Positions 29,215 through 37,666 of a DNA stretch of 53,141 bases are shown in pieces. How positions within the stretch are numbered: position 1 is the first letter of the stretch; every line of letters begins with the position of its first letter. This DNA is from Streptomyces thermovulgaris (GTDB taxonomy: Bacteria; Actinomycetota; Actinomycetes; Streptomycetales; Streptomycetaceae). Made by a program: the position numbers and the translations under genes. The stretch spans positions 1 to 53,141 of the forward strand of contig NZ_MUME01000060.1 of NCBI RefSeq assembly GCF_002155915.1, given 5' to 3'. The notes below the pieces were generated by a model. That model searched no databases. It was not told where the DNA came from and was given only the letters and a program-made list of their open reading frames with translations.

Positions 29215-29256
29215 GCGAAAGGCCGTACACGGTCACTGCCGTGTACGGCCTTTCGC
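29215..29256. terminator. Bidirectional terminator
   Basis: GCGAAAGGCCGTACACGG and CCGTGTACGGCCTTTCGC make a perfect 18-base stem with a six-base loop between the convergent glycosyltransferase and racemase-like genes. Confidence 0.88.
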
Positions 29257-29298
29257 GGAAAGAAGGACGGGGGAAAAGGCGGATGGGGAGAAAAGGCG

Positions 29299-30330
29299 TC
29301 AGCGGTCCACGAGCCGGTCGTACTGCGTGGTGGTGTGCCGCAGATGCGCCACCATCTCGTCGCCGACCTTGGGCTCCGGGGCGTCCGCCGGGATGAACAG
29401 GATCGACACCTGCATGTGGGGCGGTTCCGCGAACCAGCGCTGCTTGCCGCCCCAGACGAACGGCGAGAGGTTCCGGTTCACCGTGGCGAGGCCGGCACGG
29501 GCGACGCCCTTGGCCCGCGGCATGACGCCGTGCATCGCCTTGGGGGCCTCCAGACCCACTCCGTGCGACGTGCCGCCCGCCACGACCGCCAGGAAGCCGT
29601 CCGAGGGGGCCTTCTGCTGGCGGTAGCCGAAGCGTTCCCCCTTGGAGACCGGTGTGACGTCCAGGACCGAGCCGCGGTACTCGGTGGCCTCGTGGTCCCC
29701 CAGCCACAGCCGTGTGCCGATCCGGGCGCGGAAACGGGTCTGCGGGAACTGCTGCTGCAGCTGGGCGAGTTCGTCCGCCTTCAGGTGGCTGACGAACATC
29801 GTGTGCAACGGCAGCCGGGCCGCGCGCAGCCGGTTCATCCAGTCGATGACCTCCTCCACCGCGCTGGTGCCGTCGGTGCGGTCCAGCGGCAGATGGATGG
29901 CGAAGCCCTCCAGCCGGACGTTCTCGATGGCGGCGTGCAGCTCCGGCAGGTCCTTCTCCTTGACCCCGTGCCGCTTCATCGAGGACATCACCTCGATGAC
30001 GACCCGGGCCCCGACCAGGCCGTACACCCCGTCCACCGAGGACACCGAGCGGATCACCCGGTCGGGCAGCGGCACCGGCTCCTCGCCGCGGCGGTACGGC
30101 GTGAGCACCAGCAGATCGCCGCTGAAGAAGTCCTTGAGGCGCGCGGCCTCGTACGTCGTGCCGACGGCGACGAGGTCCGCGCCCAGCCGGGTGGCTTCCT
30201 CCGCCAGGCGTTCGTGCCCGAAGCCGTAGCCGTTGCCCTTGCAGACCGGGACGAGGCCCGGGAACTGCTCCTGCACGTGCTTGTGATGCGCCCGCCAGCG
30301 CGCGGTGTCGACGTAGAGCGTGAGCGCCAT
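29299..30330 (-). CDS. Alanine-racemase-fold PLP protein, divergent
   Basis: 343 aa. The N-terminal PLP barrel is recognisable: the lysine motif is CKGNGYGFG (Lys31 binds PLP), and LVAVGTTYEA, FVSHLKADEL and FRARIGTRLWLG follow. The usual C-terminal racemase motifs are altered: GYADG reads GGTSHG and the CMDQ position reads HMQV. A tyrosine in RFGYRQQ could match the catalytic Tyr. It may therefore be an amino-acid racemase of other specificity or a non-standard member. It lies 97 bases downstream of femX on the same strand, which suggests a cell-wall role. Confidence 0.8.
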   Translation of the reverse strand: MALTLYVDTARWRAHHKHVQEQFPGLVPVCKGNGYGFGHERLAEEATRLGADLVAVGTTYEAARLKDFFSGDLLVLTPYRRGEEPVPLPDRVIRSVSSVDGVYGLVGARVVIEVMSSMKRHGVKEKDLPELHAAIENVRLEGFAIHLPLDRTDGTSAVEEVIDWMNRLRAARLPLHTMFVSHLKADELAQLQQQFPQTRFRARIGTRLWLGDHEATEYRGSVLDVTPVSKGERFGYRQQKAPSDGFLAVVAGGTSHGVGLEAPKAMHGVMPRAKGVARAGLATVNRNLSPFVWGGKQRWFAEPPHMQVSILFIPADAPEPKVGDEMVAHLRHTTTQYDRLVDR

Positions 30331-30427
30331 GGCCGGACCCGAAACCTTTCTCGTGGCTGCGGTCTATTCGGAAACAGGGAACGGAAACAGGGAGGTCGTC
30401 GACGGTGCCGAGGCGAAGAGTGCCAGG

Positions 30428-31549
30428 TCAGCGCCGCGACATGTAGATGTCGAGCGCCTTGTGGAGCAGCTTGTTCAGCGGGAAGTCCCACTCGCCGAGG
30501 TACTCGGCGGCCTGTCCGCCGGTGCCGACCTTGAACTGGATCAGGCCGAAGAGATGGTCGGTCTCGTCCAGCGAGTCGGAGATGCCGCGCAGGTCGTAGA
30601 CCGTGGCGCCGAGTGCGTAGGCGTCGCGCAGCATCCGCCACTGCATCGCGTTGGAGGGGCGGACCTCCCGGCCGATGTTGTCGGAGGCACCGTAGGAGTA
30701 CCAGACGTGCTCGCCGACGATCAGCATGGTCGCCGCGGCCAGGTTCACCCCGTTGTGCCGGGCGAAGTACAGCCGCATGCGGTTGGGGTCCTCGGCGTTC
30801 AGGACCGTCCACATGCGCTGGAAGTACGACAGCGGGCGGGGCCGGAAGTTGTCGCGCACCGCGGTGATCTCGTACAGCCGCTGCCATTCCTCGAGGTCCT
30901 CGTAGCCGCCCTGGACGACCTCGACACCGGCCTTCTCGGCCTTCTTGATGTTGCGGCGCCACAGCTGGTTGAAGTTCTTGTGGACCTCCTCCAGGGACCG
31001 GTTGGCCAGCGGCACCTGGAAGACGTAGCGGGGCTGGACGTCACCGAAGCCGGCGCCTCCGTCCTCGCCCTGCTGCCAGCCCATGCGGCGCAGCTTGTCG
31101 GCGACCTCGAAGGCACGGGGCTCGATGAAGTCGGCCTGCAGATCGCGCAGACGCTTGACGTCCGGGTTCTGGATGCCCTTCTTGATGGTGTCCGCGTTCC
31201 AGCGGCGGATGATCACCGGTGGGCCCATCTTCACCGAGAAGGCGCCCTGCTGCTTCAGGTGCGCCAGCATCGGCTGGATCCAGTCGTCGAGGTTGGGTGC
31301 GAACCAGTTGATGACCGGGCCTTCGGGCAGGTAGGCGAGATACCGCTTGATCTTGGGCAGCTGGCGGTACAGGACGAGACCCACACCGACCAGCTCGCCG
31401 GTGCGGTCGTCGAACCACCCCAGATTCTCCGAACGCCACTCCGTCTTGACATCCGCCCAGGCCGGAACCTGCATGTGACTCGCCGCGGGCAGGCTCTGGA
31501 TGTAGGCCAGATGCTGCTCTCGACTGATGGTCCTCAGGGTCAGGCTCAT
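30428..31549 (-). CDS. femX: FemX-type peptidoglycan aminoacyltransferase
   Basis: Predicted to attach the first cross-bridge glycine to the stem lipid II using Gly-tRNA; FemX is essential in Streptomyces coelicolor. 373 aa with two GNAT-like folds and a coiled-coil arm (about 190-215). Family stretches include SHMQVPAWADVK, QLPKIKRYLAYLPEGPVI, NLWRRNIKKAEKAGVEV-like and SNAMQWRMLRDAYALGATVYDLRGI. It precedes the racemase-like gene. Confidence 0.93.
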   Translation of the reverse strand: MSLTLRTISREQHLAYIQSLPAASHMQVPAWADVKTEWRSENLGWFDDRTGELVGVGLVLYRQLPKIKRYLAYLPEGPVINWFAPNLDDWIQPMLAHLKQQGAFSVKMGPPVIIRRWNADTIKKGIQNPDVKRLRDLQADFIEPRAFEVADKLRRMGWQQGEDGGAGFGDVQPRYVFQVPLANRSLEEVHKNFNQLWRRNIKKAEKAGVEVVQGGYEDLEEWQRLYEITAVRDNFRPRPLSYFQRMWTVLNAEDPNRMRLYFARHNGVNLAAATMLIVGEHVWYSYGASDNIGREVRPSNAMQWRMLRDAYALGATVYDLRGISDSLDETDHLFGLIQFKVGTGGQAAEYLGEWDFPLNKLLHKALDIYMSRR

Positions 31550-31758
31550 TCGGGGCGCTCCTCGGGCTGGTGTGTCCCCATGGATTCAGGGGCTCCGGCT
31601 CTCGCGCCGAAGCCTACTGCGCCCGGGGAGCGCGCAGACTGGCCGCACACCACCTTCGCCCTGGTCCGTCGTCCGCCGCAGCGCCGCACGGGGCGGTGCG
31701 GGCGGCGCTTCCGCGGTCCTGCGGACGACGCCCGCAGGGGGCGGCCGGAACGCCGGGA

Positions 31759-32070
31759 TCAGCCGAAGAGACCGCCGTGCGCCAGACCGAGGTAGAAGCC
31801 GACCGCGGAGGCGCCCAGGCCGATGACCAGCCCGAAGCGCGCGCGTGTGGTCTCGGAGATCCACTGGCCGTACGCACCGGCGAGGATGCCCACCAGGCCG
31901 GCCCAGGAGCTCAGCATGTGCAGATCGTGGAAGAGGAGCCCGGTGATGAAGGCCAGCAGGCCCAGCACCAGGGTCACCGCGAGCAGGGTGTCCTGGAGCG
32001 GGTGGGGCTTGCCGTCCGTGGCGAGGAGGCCGCCGCCTGCGGCGGTGTTCGGTCGCATCGTCTGTGCCAT
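31759..32070 (-). CDS. Small membrane protein of unknown function
   Basis: 103 aa, not recognised. It has three predicted membrane helices (about 28-47, 53-70 and 79-98) with charged residues between them (HDLH, SETTRARF). AGGAGG lies six bases before ATG 32070, so the longer reading is rejected. It is divergent from rpsF; the 209-base gap to femX holds no clear gene. Confidence 0.75.
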   Translation of the reverse strand: MAQTMRPNTAAGGGLLATDGKPHPLQDTLLAVTLVLGLLAFITGLLFHDLHMLSSWAGLVGILAGAYGQWISETTRARFGLVIGLGASAVGFYLGLAHGGLFG

Positions 32071-32160
32071 GGGGCACCTCCTGCGAAAGGGGCGCATTGT
32101 AGCGCCATGCACACCCGCGATGTCCGGTGATGTCCAGGTTGACGGGTTCTGCGACCTGAT

Positions 32161-32363
32161 TTCAACCGGAAGCGCGTGTGCGGGTAGTCTGTACGCTCTG
32201 CACAGTGTCTGCCCCGGTGACGGCATGGTGAACCCGGAGAGTTCGTCGGTCGGCCCCGATTGTCAGTGGCGACTGATGTAATGCAGGCACTGTGGCGTAC
32301 GCATCACAGCCCTCCTGCCACGGAACGACCGTGGCCGTTGAGTCCAGAGGAGGTGGGTTCCAC
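32161..32363 (+). promoter_or_regulatory. Promoter and structured leader of the rpsF operon
   Basis: TTCAAC and TAGTCT spaced 18 bases (near 32161-32190) make a plausible promoter. The leader of about 170 bases has a hairpin GCCACGG/CCGTGGC at 32317-32335 and other complementary stretches. A ribosomal-protein (S6:S18) feedback leader is known upstream of rpsF in many bacteria; I cannot confirm its motif here. Confidence 0.35.
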
Positions 32364-32654
32364 ATGCGTCACTACGAGGTGATGGTCATCCTCGACCCCG
32401 ATCTCGAGGAGCGCGCTGTCGCCCCGCTGATCGAGAGCTTCCTTTCCGTCGTCCGCAACGGCGGCGGGAAGGTCGAGAAGGTCGACACCTGGGGTCGTCG
32501 TCGTCTCGCGTACGAGATCAAGAAGAAGCCCGAGGGCATCTACTCGGTCATCGACCTGCAGGCGGAGCCTGCGGTCGTCAAGGAGCTCGACCGCCAGATG
32601 AACCTGAACGAGTCGGTCCTCCGGACCAAGGTCCTCCGCCCCGAGACCCACTGA
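32364..32654 (+). CDS. rpsF: Ribosomal protein bS6
   Basis: 96 aa. It starts [17 protein letters not shown] and contains [18 protein letters not shown], both diagnostic of S6, which binds the central domain of 16S rRNA with S18. GAGGAGG lies ten bases before ATG 32364. It is first in the rpsF-ssb-rpsR-rplI operon. Confidence 0.97.
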   Translation: MRHYEVMVILDPDLEERAVAPLIESFLSVVRNGGGKVEKVDTWGRRRLAYEIKKKPEGIYSVIDLQAEPAVVKELDRQMNLNESVLRTKVLRPETH

Positions 32655-32730
32655 GCCCCTCCGCTCAGCCGGCCTCGGGATTCGAGTAGCAGCACAAGCA
32701 GCCAGCAGCACACCCGCCGAGAGGTTCTCC

Positions 32731-33285
32731 ATGGCAGGCGAGACCGTCATCACGGTCGTCGGCAACCTTGTCGACGACCCCGAGCTGCGCTTCACCCCCT
32801 CCGGTGCGGCGGTCGCGAAGTTCCGTGTCGCGTCCACGCCCCGGATCTTCGACCGTCAGACGAACGAGTGGAAGGACGGCGAGAGCCTCTTCCTCACCTG
32901 CTCGGTCTGGCGTCAGGCGGCGGAGAACGTCGCCGAGTCGCTTCAGCGAGGCATGCGCGTCATCGTGCAGGGCCGGCTGAAGCAGCGGTCCTACGAGGAC
33001 AACCAGGGCATCAAGCGCACGGTCTACGAGTTGGACGTCGACGAGGTCGGCGCCAGCCTGCGCAACGCCACGGCCAAGGTCACCAAGACCACCGGCCGCG
33101 GTGGCCAGGGAGGTTACGGCGGTGGTCAGGGCGGCGGCTGGGGCGGTGGCCCCGGCGGCCAGCCGGGCGGTGCCCCCGCCGACGACCCGTGGGCGACCGG
33201 TGCTCCTGCCGGTGGCGGTCAGGGCGGCGGCTGGGGCGGCGGCTCCGGCGGTGGCGGCGGCTACTCGGACGAGCCCCCCTTCTAG
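32731..33285 (+). CDS. ssb: Single-stranded DNA-binding protein
   Basis: 184 aa. The OB fold occupies 1-110 ([55 protein letters not shown]). A Gly/Gln-rich linker follows, and the acidic tip DEPPF binds partner proteins. The rpsF-ssb-rpsR arrangement is conserved. Confidence 0.97.
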   Translation: MAGETVITVVGNLVDDPELRFTPSGAAVAKFRVASTPRIFDRQTNEWKDGESLFLTCSVWRQAAENVAESLQRGMRVIVQGRLKQRSYEDNQGIKRTVYELDVDEVGASLRNATAKVTKTTGRGGQGGYGGGQGGGWGGGPGGQPGGAPADDPWATGAPAGGGQGGGWGGGSGGGGGYSDEPPF

Positions 33286-33342
33286 GTCCCCGGACCCAGG
33301 GCGGGCCGCACCCACACTTCTTGATCACACAGGAGAAACACC

Positions 33343-33579
33343 ATGGCGAAGCCGCCTGTGCGCAAGCCTAAGAAGAAGGTCTGCGCCTTCTGCAAGGACA
33401 AGATCACGTACGTGGACTACAAGGACACGAACATGCTGCGGAAGTTCATTTCCGACCGCGGCAAGATTCGTGCCCGTCGCGTGACCGGCAACTGCACGCA
33501 GCACCAGCGTGACGTCGCCACGGCCGTCAAGAACAGCCGTGAAATGGCGCTGCTGCCCTACACCTCCACCGCGCGCTAA
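33343..33579 (+). CDS. rpsR: Ribosomal protein bS18
   Basis: 78 aa, containing [16 protein letters not shown] and [20 protein letters not shown]. The Cys-x-x-Cys pair near the start is of the zinc-binding (C+) type. AGGAG lies upstream. Zinc-responsive C-minus paralogues exist in streptomycetes; none is in this window. Confidence 0.97.
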   Translation: MAKPPVRKPKKKVCAFCKDKITYVDYKDTNMLRKFISDRGKIRARRVTGNCTQHQRDVATAVKNSREMALLPYTSTAR

Positions 33580-33597
33580 GGGAAGGGTGAGCCATTT

Positions 33598-34044
33598 ATG
33601 AAGATCATCCTCACCCACGAGGTCTCCGGCCTCGGCGCCGCGGGTGACATCGTCGAGGTCAAGGACGGTTACGCCCGCAACTACCTGATCCCGCGGAAGC
33701 TTGCCATCCGCTGGACCAAGGGCGGCGAGAAGGACGTCGAGCAGATCCGTCGCGCCCGCAAGATCCGTGAGATCCAGACCATCGAGCAGGCCAACCAGAT
33801 CAAGGCCCAGCTCGAGGGCGTGAAGGTCCGCCTGGCGGTCCGCTCCGGCGCCTCCGGCCGTCTCTTCGGTTCCGTCACCCCGGCCGACATCGCCTCGGCG
33901 ATCAAGGAGGCCGGTGGTCCCGAGGTCGACAAGCGTCGCATCGAGCTGGGTGCCCCGATCAAGACCCTGGGCTCCCACGAGACGGCCGTGCGTCTGCACC
34001 CCGAGGTTTCCGCCAAGGTCAACATCGAGGTCGTCGCGGCCTGA
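33598..34044 (+). CDS. rplI: Ribosomal protein bL9
   Basis: 148 aa with the two-lobed L9 form: an N-terminal domain with [36 protein letters not shown] motifs, a long connecting helix (about 45-75) and a C-terminal RNA-binding lobe ([14 protein letters not shown]). It is last in the operon and followed by a strong terminator. Confidence 0.97.
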   Translation: MKIILTHEVSGLGAAGDIVEVKDGYARNYLIPRKLAIRWTKGGEKDVEQIRRARKIREIQTIEQANQIKAQLEGVKVRLAVRSGASGRLFGSVTPADIASAIKEAGGPEVDKRRIELGAPIKTLGSHETAVRLHPEVSAKVNIEVVAA

Positions 34045-34070
34045 TCGTTGCGCATGGCGTGACCACCCGG

Positions 34071-34107
34071 CAGAGGGGCCGCACCCGTGGAGGGTGCGGC
34101 CCCTCTG
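34071..34107. terminator. Terminator after rplI
   Basis: CAGAGGGGCCGCACCC and GGGTGCGGCCCCTCTG make a perfect 16-base stem with loop GTGGA, between convergent rplI and the MATE gene. Confidence 0.88.
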
Positions 34108-34139
34108 TGTGACCGGTATGCCGCAGTGCGAGAAGCGGC

Positions 34140-34153
34140 GTTTCACGTGAAAC
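34140..34153. other. parS site 8
   Basis: Exact GTTTCACGTGAAAC between the rplI terminator and the MATE stop codon. Confidence 0.95.
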
Positions 34154-34155
34154 GG

Positions 34156-35493
34156 TCAGCGTGTCGCTCCCGTGACGATCCAGCGGCCCGAGCGGGAGCG
34201 CAGCCACAGGGTCAGCATGCGCACGGTCATCATCAGCGCCATGGCCGCCCAGAGCAGAGTGAGCCCGCCCCCGAGGACGGGAACGAGCAGTGCCGCCGGA
34301 GTGAAGACGGCCAAAGTGATCAGCATGGCTCCGGCGAGATACGGCCCGTCGCCGGCCCCCATCAGCACACCGTCCAGGACATAGACGATGCCGCAGATCG
34401 GTTGGGAGAGCGCCACCACGAGCAGTGCGGGCAGCGCGGTGTCCTTGACGGCGATGTCACTGGTGAAGAGGGAGAGAAAGAGCGGGCGGCTCAGCACCAC
34501 GAGGATGCCGAGGCAGAAGCCGACGGCCGTCCCCCACTGCACCATGCGCCGGCAGGCACCCTTGGCGCCCTCGACGTCCGCGGCTCCCAGATAGCGGCCG
34601 ATGATGGCCTGTCCGGCGATGGCGATGGCGTCGAGAGCGAAGGCGAGCAGGCTCCACAGGGACAGGATGATCTGGTGAGCGGCGATGTCCGCGTCACCGA
34701 GGCGGGCCGCCACCGCTGTGGCGATCATCAGGATCGCGCGCAGGGAAAGGGTGCGGATGAGCAGAGGGACGCCGGCCTGCGCGGACGCCCTGATACCGGC
34801 CGCGTCGGGGCGGAGGGAGGCCTTGTGCCTGCGGGCTCCGCGGACGACCACGGCAAGGTAGACGGCCGCCATGCCGCACTGGGCCATGACCGTGCCCCAG
34901 GCCGAGCCCGCGATGCCGAGTCCGGCGCCGTAGACAAGACCCGCGTTCAGAAGCGCGTTGGCGACAAAGCCGGTGACCGAGACATACAGCGGCGTCCGGG
35001 TGTCCTGCAGTCCGCGCAGAACACCGGTGGCGGCCAGGACGACGAGCATGGCCGGAATGCCCAGCGAGGAGATGCGCAGATAGGTGGTTGCATACGGGGC
35101 CGCGGTCCGCGAGGCACCGAAGAGCTCCACCAGGGCGGGCGCGGTGGGCAGGACGACCGTGATCACCGCCATGCCGAGCAGCAGTGCCAGCCAGATGCCG
35201 TCCATGCCCTGACGGATGGCTGCCTGGAGATCACCCGCGCCGACGCGGCGGGCGACGGCCGCGGTGGTCGCATAGGCCAGGAAGACGAAGACACTGACGG
35301 CGGTCGTCAGAAGGGCCGAGGCGACGCCGAGTCCGGCGAGCTGGGCTGTGCCGAGGTGGCCGACGATCGCACTGTCGGTCATCACGAAGAGGGGCTCGGC
35401 GACCAGTGCGCCGAAGGCCGGAACGGCCAGTGCGACGATCTCTCGGTCGTGCCGGCGCAGGGAGGCCGTACGGCGTGCGGGGGCCTGTGTCAT
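34156..35493 (-). CDS. MATE-family efflux transporter (DinF-like)
   Basis: A predicted cation-coupled multidrug exporter, about 445 aa with 12 hydrophobic segments. It shows the family opening REIVALAVPAFGALVAEPLFVMTDSAIVGHLG and the second-half repeat IAAHQIILSLWSLLAFALDAIAIAGQAIIGRYLG. ATG 35493 is given; upstream TTG and GTG codons are alternatives and no strong ribosome site is seen. It is divergent from dnaB. Confidence 0.92.
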   Translation of the reverse strand: MTQAPARRTASLRRHDREIVALAVPAFGALVAEPLFVMTDSAIVGHLGTAQLAGLGVASALLTTAVSVFVFLAYATTAAVARRVGAGDLQAAIRQGMDGIWLALLLGMAVITVVLPTAPALVELFGASRTAAPYATTYLRISSLGIPAMLVVLAATGVLRGLQDTRTPLYVSVTGFVANALLNAGLVYGAGLGIAGSAWGTVMAQCGMAAVYLAVVVRGARRHKASLRPDAAGIRASAQAGVPLLIRTLSLRAILMIATAVAARLGDADIAAHQIILSLWSLLAFALDAIAIAGQAIIGRYLGAADVEGAKGACRRMVQWGTAVGFCLGILVVLSRPLFLSLFTSDIAVKDTALPALLVVALSQPICGIVYVLDGVLMGAGDGPYLAGAMLITLAVFTPAALLVPVLGGGLTLLWAAMALMMTVRMLTLWLRSRSGRWIVTGATR

Positions 35494-35507
35494 GGGCACC
35501 AATCTAA

Positions 35508-35770
35508 TCGTCCACAGGTAAGAGATGCGATGGGGTACTGCCTCTTACCTCTGTGTGCATGGCACTCGCTTGTACGCACCGCCCCAAGCGATCTTGGGCC
35601 GACTGGGAAAGTTTTTCTCCTGCACAGCCGGTGGATGGGAAAACCGCAGGTCAGAGCCGCTCTTCGGGGAGTTTCGAGGGCTTGTTCACAGCCCTGTCCA
35701 CCGGGTCGTGCACAGGTTTGGAGGAGTTCTCCACAGCATCGGGGCTCTTATCCACACGGCCTGTGGATAA
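35508..35770. promoter_or_regulatory. DnaA-box cluster upstream of dnaB
   Basis: Four boxes fit the Streptomyces consensus: TCGTCCACA (35508-35516), TTCTCCACA (35727-35735), TTATCCACA (35748-35756) and the same sequence inverted, TGTGGATAA (35762-35770), five bases on. One-mismatch boxes are TTGTTCACA (35682-35690) and CTGTCCACC (35694-35702). The cluster fills the MATE-dnaB gap. DnaA binding is inferred. Confidence 0.75.
35516..35550. promoter_or_regulatory. Inverted repeat, possible operator of the MATE gene
   Basis: AGGTAAGAG and CTCTTACCT are perfect nine-base arms separated by 17 bases, starting 22 bases upstream of the MATE start. This could be a regulator site or an RNA hairpin. Confidence 0.4.
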
Positions 35771-35952
35771 CCAGATTGGCTGATGCCTCCCGGGGGCCTA
35801 CCGTGGACCGGCGCCCGCTCTGTTTTTCGGCCTTCCCAACTGCCGTAAAGCCGACATGTCCGAAGCGGAGACGGGTTTCTCATGTGTCGGTGCCGTCCCC
35901 TGCGCACAGGGGCATGGCGAGGTCCGCTCGGCGGACGGGAGGAGGTCGCTCG

Positions 35953-37428
35953 GTGAGCATGTCCGAGCCCCTGGACGACCCGTGGGCCGACAGAGGGCCC
36001 AGTGACCGTGTGCCTGCTTCCCGTCGTCTCGATCTGGGCCCTGACCGCGAGGAACAGCACGAGCGCGGCCAGGAGCGCGGTGCCTGGGACGACAGGAACC
36101 CCTCCTTCGAGCGACTGCCTCCCCAGGATCTGAACGCCGAGCAGTCGGTCCTCGGCGGAATGCTTCTGTCCAAGGAGGCCATCGCCGACGTCGTGGAGAT
36201 CCTCAAGGGCCGCGACTTCTACAAACCGGCGCACGAGACGATCTACGAGGCGATCCTCGACGTCTACGCCAGGGGCGAGCCCGCCGACCCCATCACCATC
36301 GCCGCCGAGCTCACCAGGCGCGGCGAGATCAACAAGGTGGGCGGTGCCTCCTACCTCCACACACTGGTGCAGACCGTGCCGACGGCGGCGAACGCCGCGT
36401 ACTACGCGGAGATCGTCCACGAGCGTGCGATCCTGCGCCGTCTCGTCGAGGCCGGTACCCGCATCACGCAGATGGGATACGCGGCCGACGACGACGTCGA
36501 CGAGATCGTCAACCGTGCCCAGGCCGAGGTCTACGCGGTCACCGAGCAGCGCACCAGCGAGGACTACCTGCCGCTGGGCGACATCATGGAGGGCGCGCTC
36601 GACGAGATCGAGGCGATCGGCTCGCGCAGCGGCGAGATGACCGGTGTGCCCACCGGCTTCACCGACTTCGACGCGCTGACGAACGGCCTGCACCCGGGGC
36701 AGATGATCGTCATCGCCGCGCGTCCCGCGATGGGCAAGTCGACGCTCGCGCTGGACTTCGCGCGGACGGCGGCGATCAAGCACAACCTGCCCAGCGTCAT
36801 CTTCTCGCTGGAGATGGGACGCAATGAGATCGCGATGCGTCTGCTGTCCGCCGAGGCCCGCGTCGCCCTGCACCACATGCGCTCGGGCACGATGACCGAC
36901 GAGGACTGGACGCGTCTGGCCCGCCGGATGCCGGACGTCTCGGCCGCCCCGCTCTTCATCGACGACTCCCCGAACCTGTCGATGATGGAGATCCGCGCCA
37001 AGTGCCGGCGTCTGAAGCAGCGTCACGACCTCAGGCTGGTCGTCATCGACTATCTGCAGCTGATGCAGTCCGGCAGCTCCAGGCGGCCCGAGAGCCGGCA
37101 GCAGGAGGTCTCGGAGATGTCCCGGAACCTCAAGCTGCTGGCCAAGGAACTGGAGATCCCGGTCATCGCGCTCTCCCAGCTCAACCGTGGCCCCGAGCAG
37201 CGCACGGACAAGAAGCCGATGGTCTCCGACCTGCGTGAGTCGGGCTCCATCGAGCAGGACGCCGACATGGTCATCCTGCTGCACCGCGAGGACGCCTACG
37301 AGAAGGAGTCGCCCCGCGCCGGTGAGGCCGACCTGATCGTCGCCAAGCACCGCAACGGCCCGACCGCGACGATCACGGTCGCCTTCCAGGGGCACTACTC
37401 GCGGTTCGTGGACATGGCGCAGACCTGA
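35953..37428 (+). CDS. dnaB: Replicative DNA helicase DnaB
   Basis: A hexameric 5'-3' helicase that unwinds the fork and interacts with primase. 491 aa from GTG 35953, which has GGAGG seven bases upstream. A charged disordered N-terminus (1-50) is followed by the N-terminal domain (LPPQDLNAEQSVLGGML). The RecA-like domain has Walker A ARPAMGKST (256-264), FSLEMGRNEIAMRLLSAEA and VVIDYLQLM, then DLRESGSIEQDADMVILLHR. No intein is present, unlike in Mycobacterium tuberculosis dnaB. Confidence 0.97.
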   Translation: MSMSEPLDDPWADRGPSDRVPASRRLDLGPDREEQHERGQERGAWDDRNPSFERLPPQDLNAEQSVLGGMLLSKEAIADVVEILKGRDFYKPAHETIYEAILDVYARGEPADPITIAAELTRRGEINKVGGASYLHTLVQTVPTAANAAYYAEIVHERAILRRLVEAGTRITQMGYAADDDVDEIVNRAQAEVYAVTEQRTSEDYLPLGDIMEGALDEIEAIGSRSGEMTGVPTGFTDFDALTNGLHPGQMIVIAARPAMGKSTLALDFARTAAIKHNLPSVIFSLEMGRNEIAMRLLSAEARVALHHMRSGTMTDEDWTRLARRMPDVSAAPLFIDDSPNLSMMEIRAKCRRLKQRHDLRLVVIDYLQLMQSGSSRRPESRQQEVSEMSRNLKLLAKELEIPVIALSQLNRGPEQRTDKKPMVSDLRESGSIEQDADMVILLHREDAYEKESPRAGEADLIVAKHRNGPTATITVAFQGHYSRFVDMAQT

Positions 37429-37440
37429 GCGACGCCCTTG

Positions 37441-37477
37441 TGGGTTCCCGAGTCCCGTGTCCTTTTCAAGGAACCCA
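37441..37477 (+). terminator. Possible terminator after dnaB
   Basis: TGGGTTCC and GGAACCCA form an eight-base stem around a 21-base loop, 12 bases past the dnaB stop. The rest of the 238-base gap before the next gene shows nothing clear. Confidence 0.45.
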
Positions 37478-37666
37478 TGCGCGAGCCCTGGCCCCCGTCC
37501 TCGTCTCCTCGAACGCGCCGAACGGGGACGCCCCATGGGACCCACCGGTCGTGGCAGAGCGGTCGCGGATGCCGGCAACGAGGTGTGAGGTTCAGGACAA
37601 CCCGGGATTCGCTCCTTCTTCGGTGACCGTCCCTGTGAAGATCAATGCAGGCGAAGGGACGCACAG

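Noticed and set aside
24770..29707. 1645-aa leftward frame across the PBP and glycosyltransferase genes
   Set aside because: It is antisense to two clear genes and is a high-GC open-frame artefact.
35953..37428. Intein in dnaB
   Set aside because: The Walker A and later motifs are continuous at normal length.
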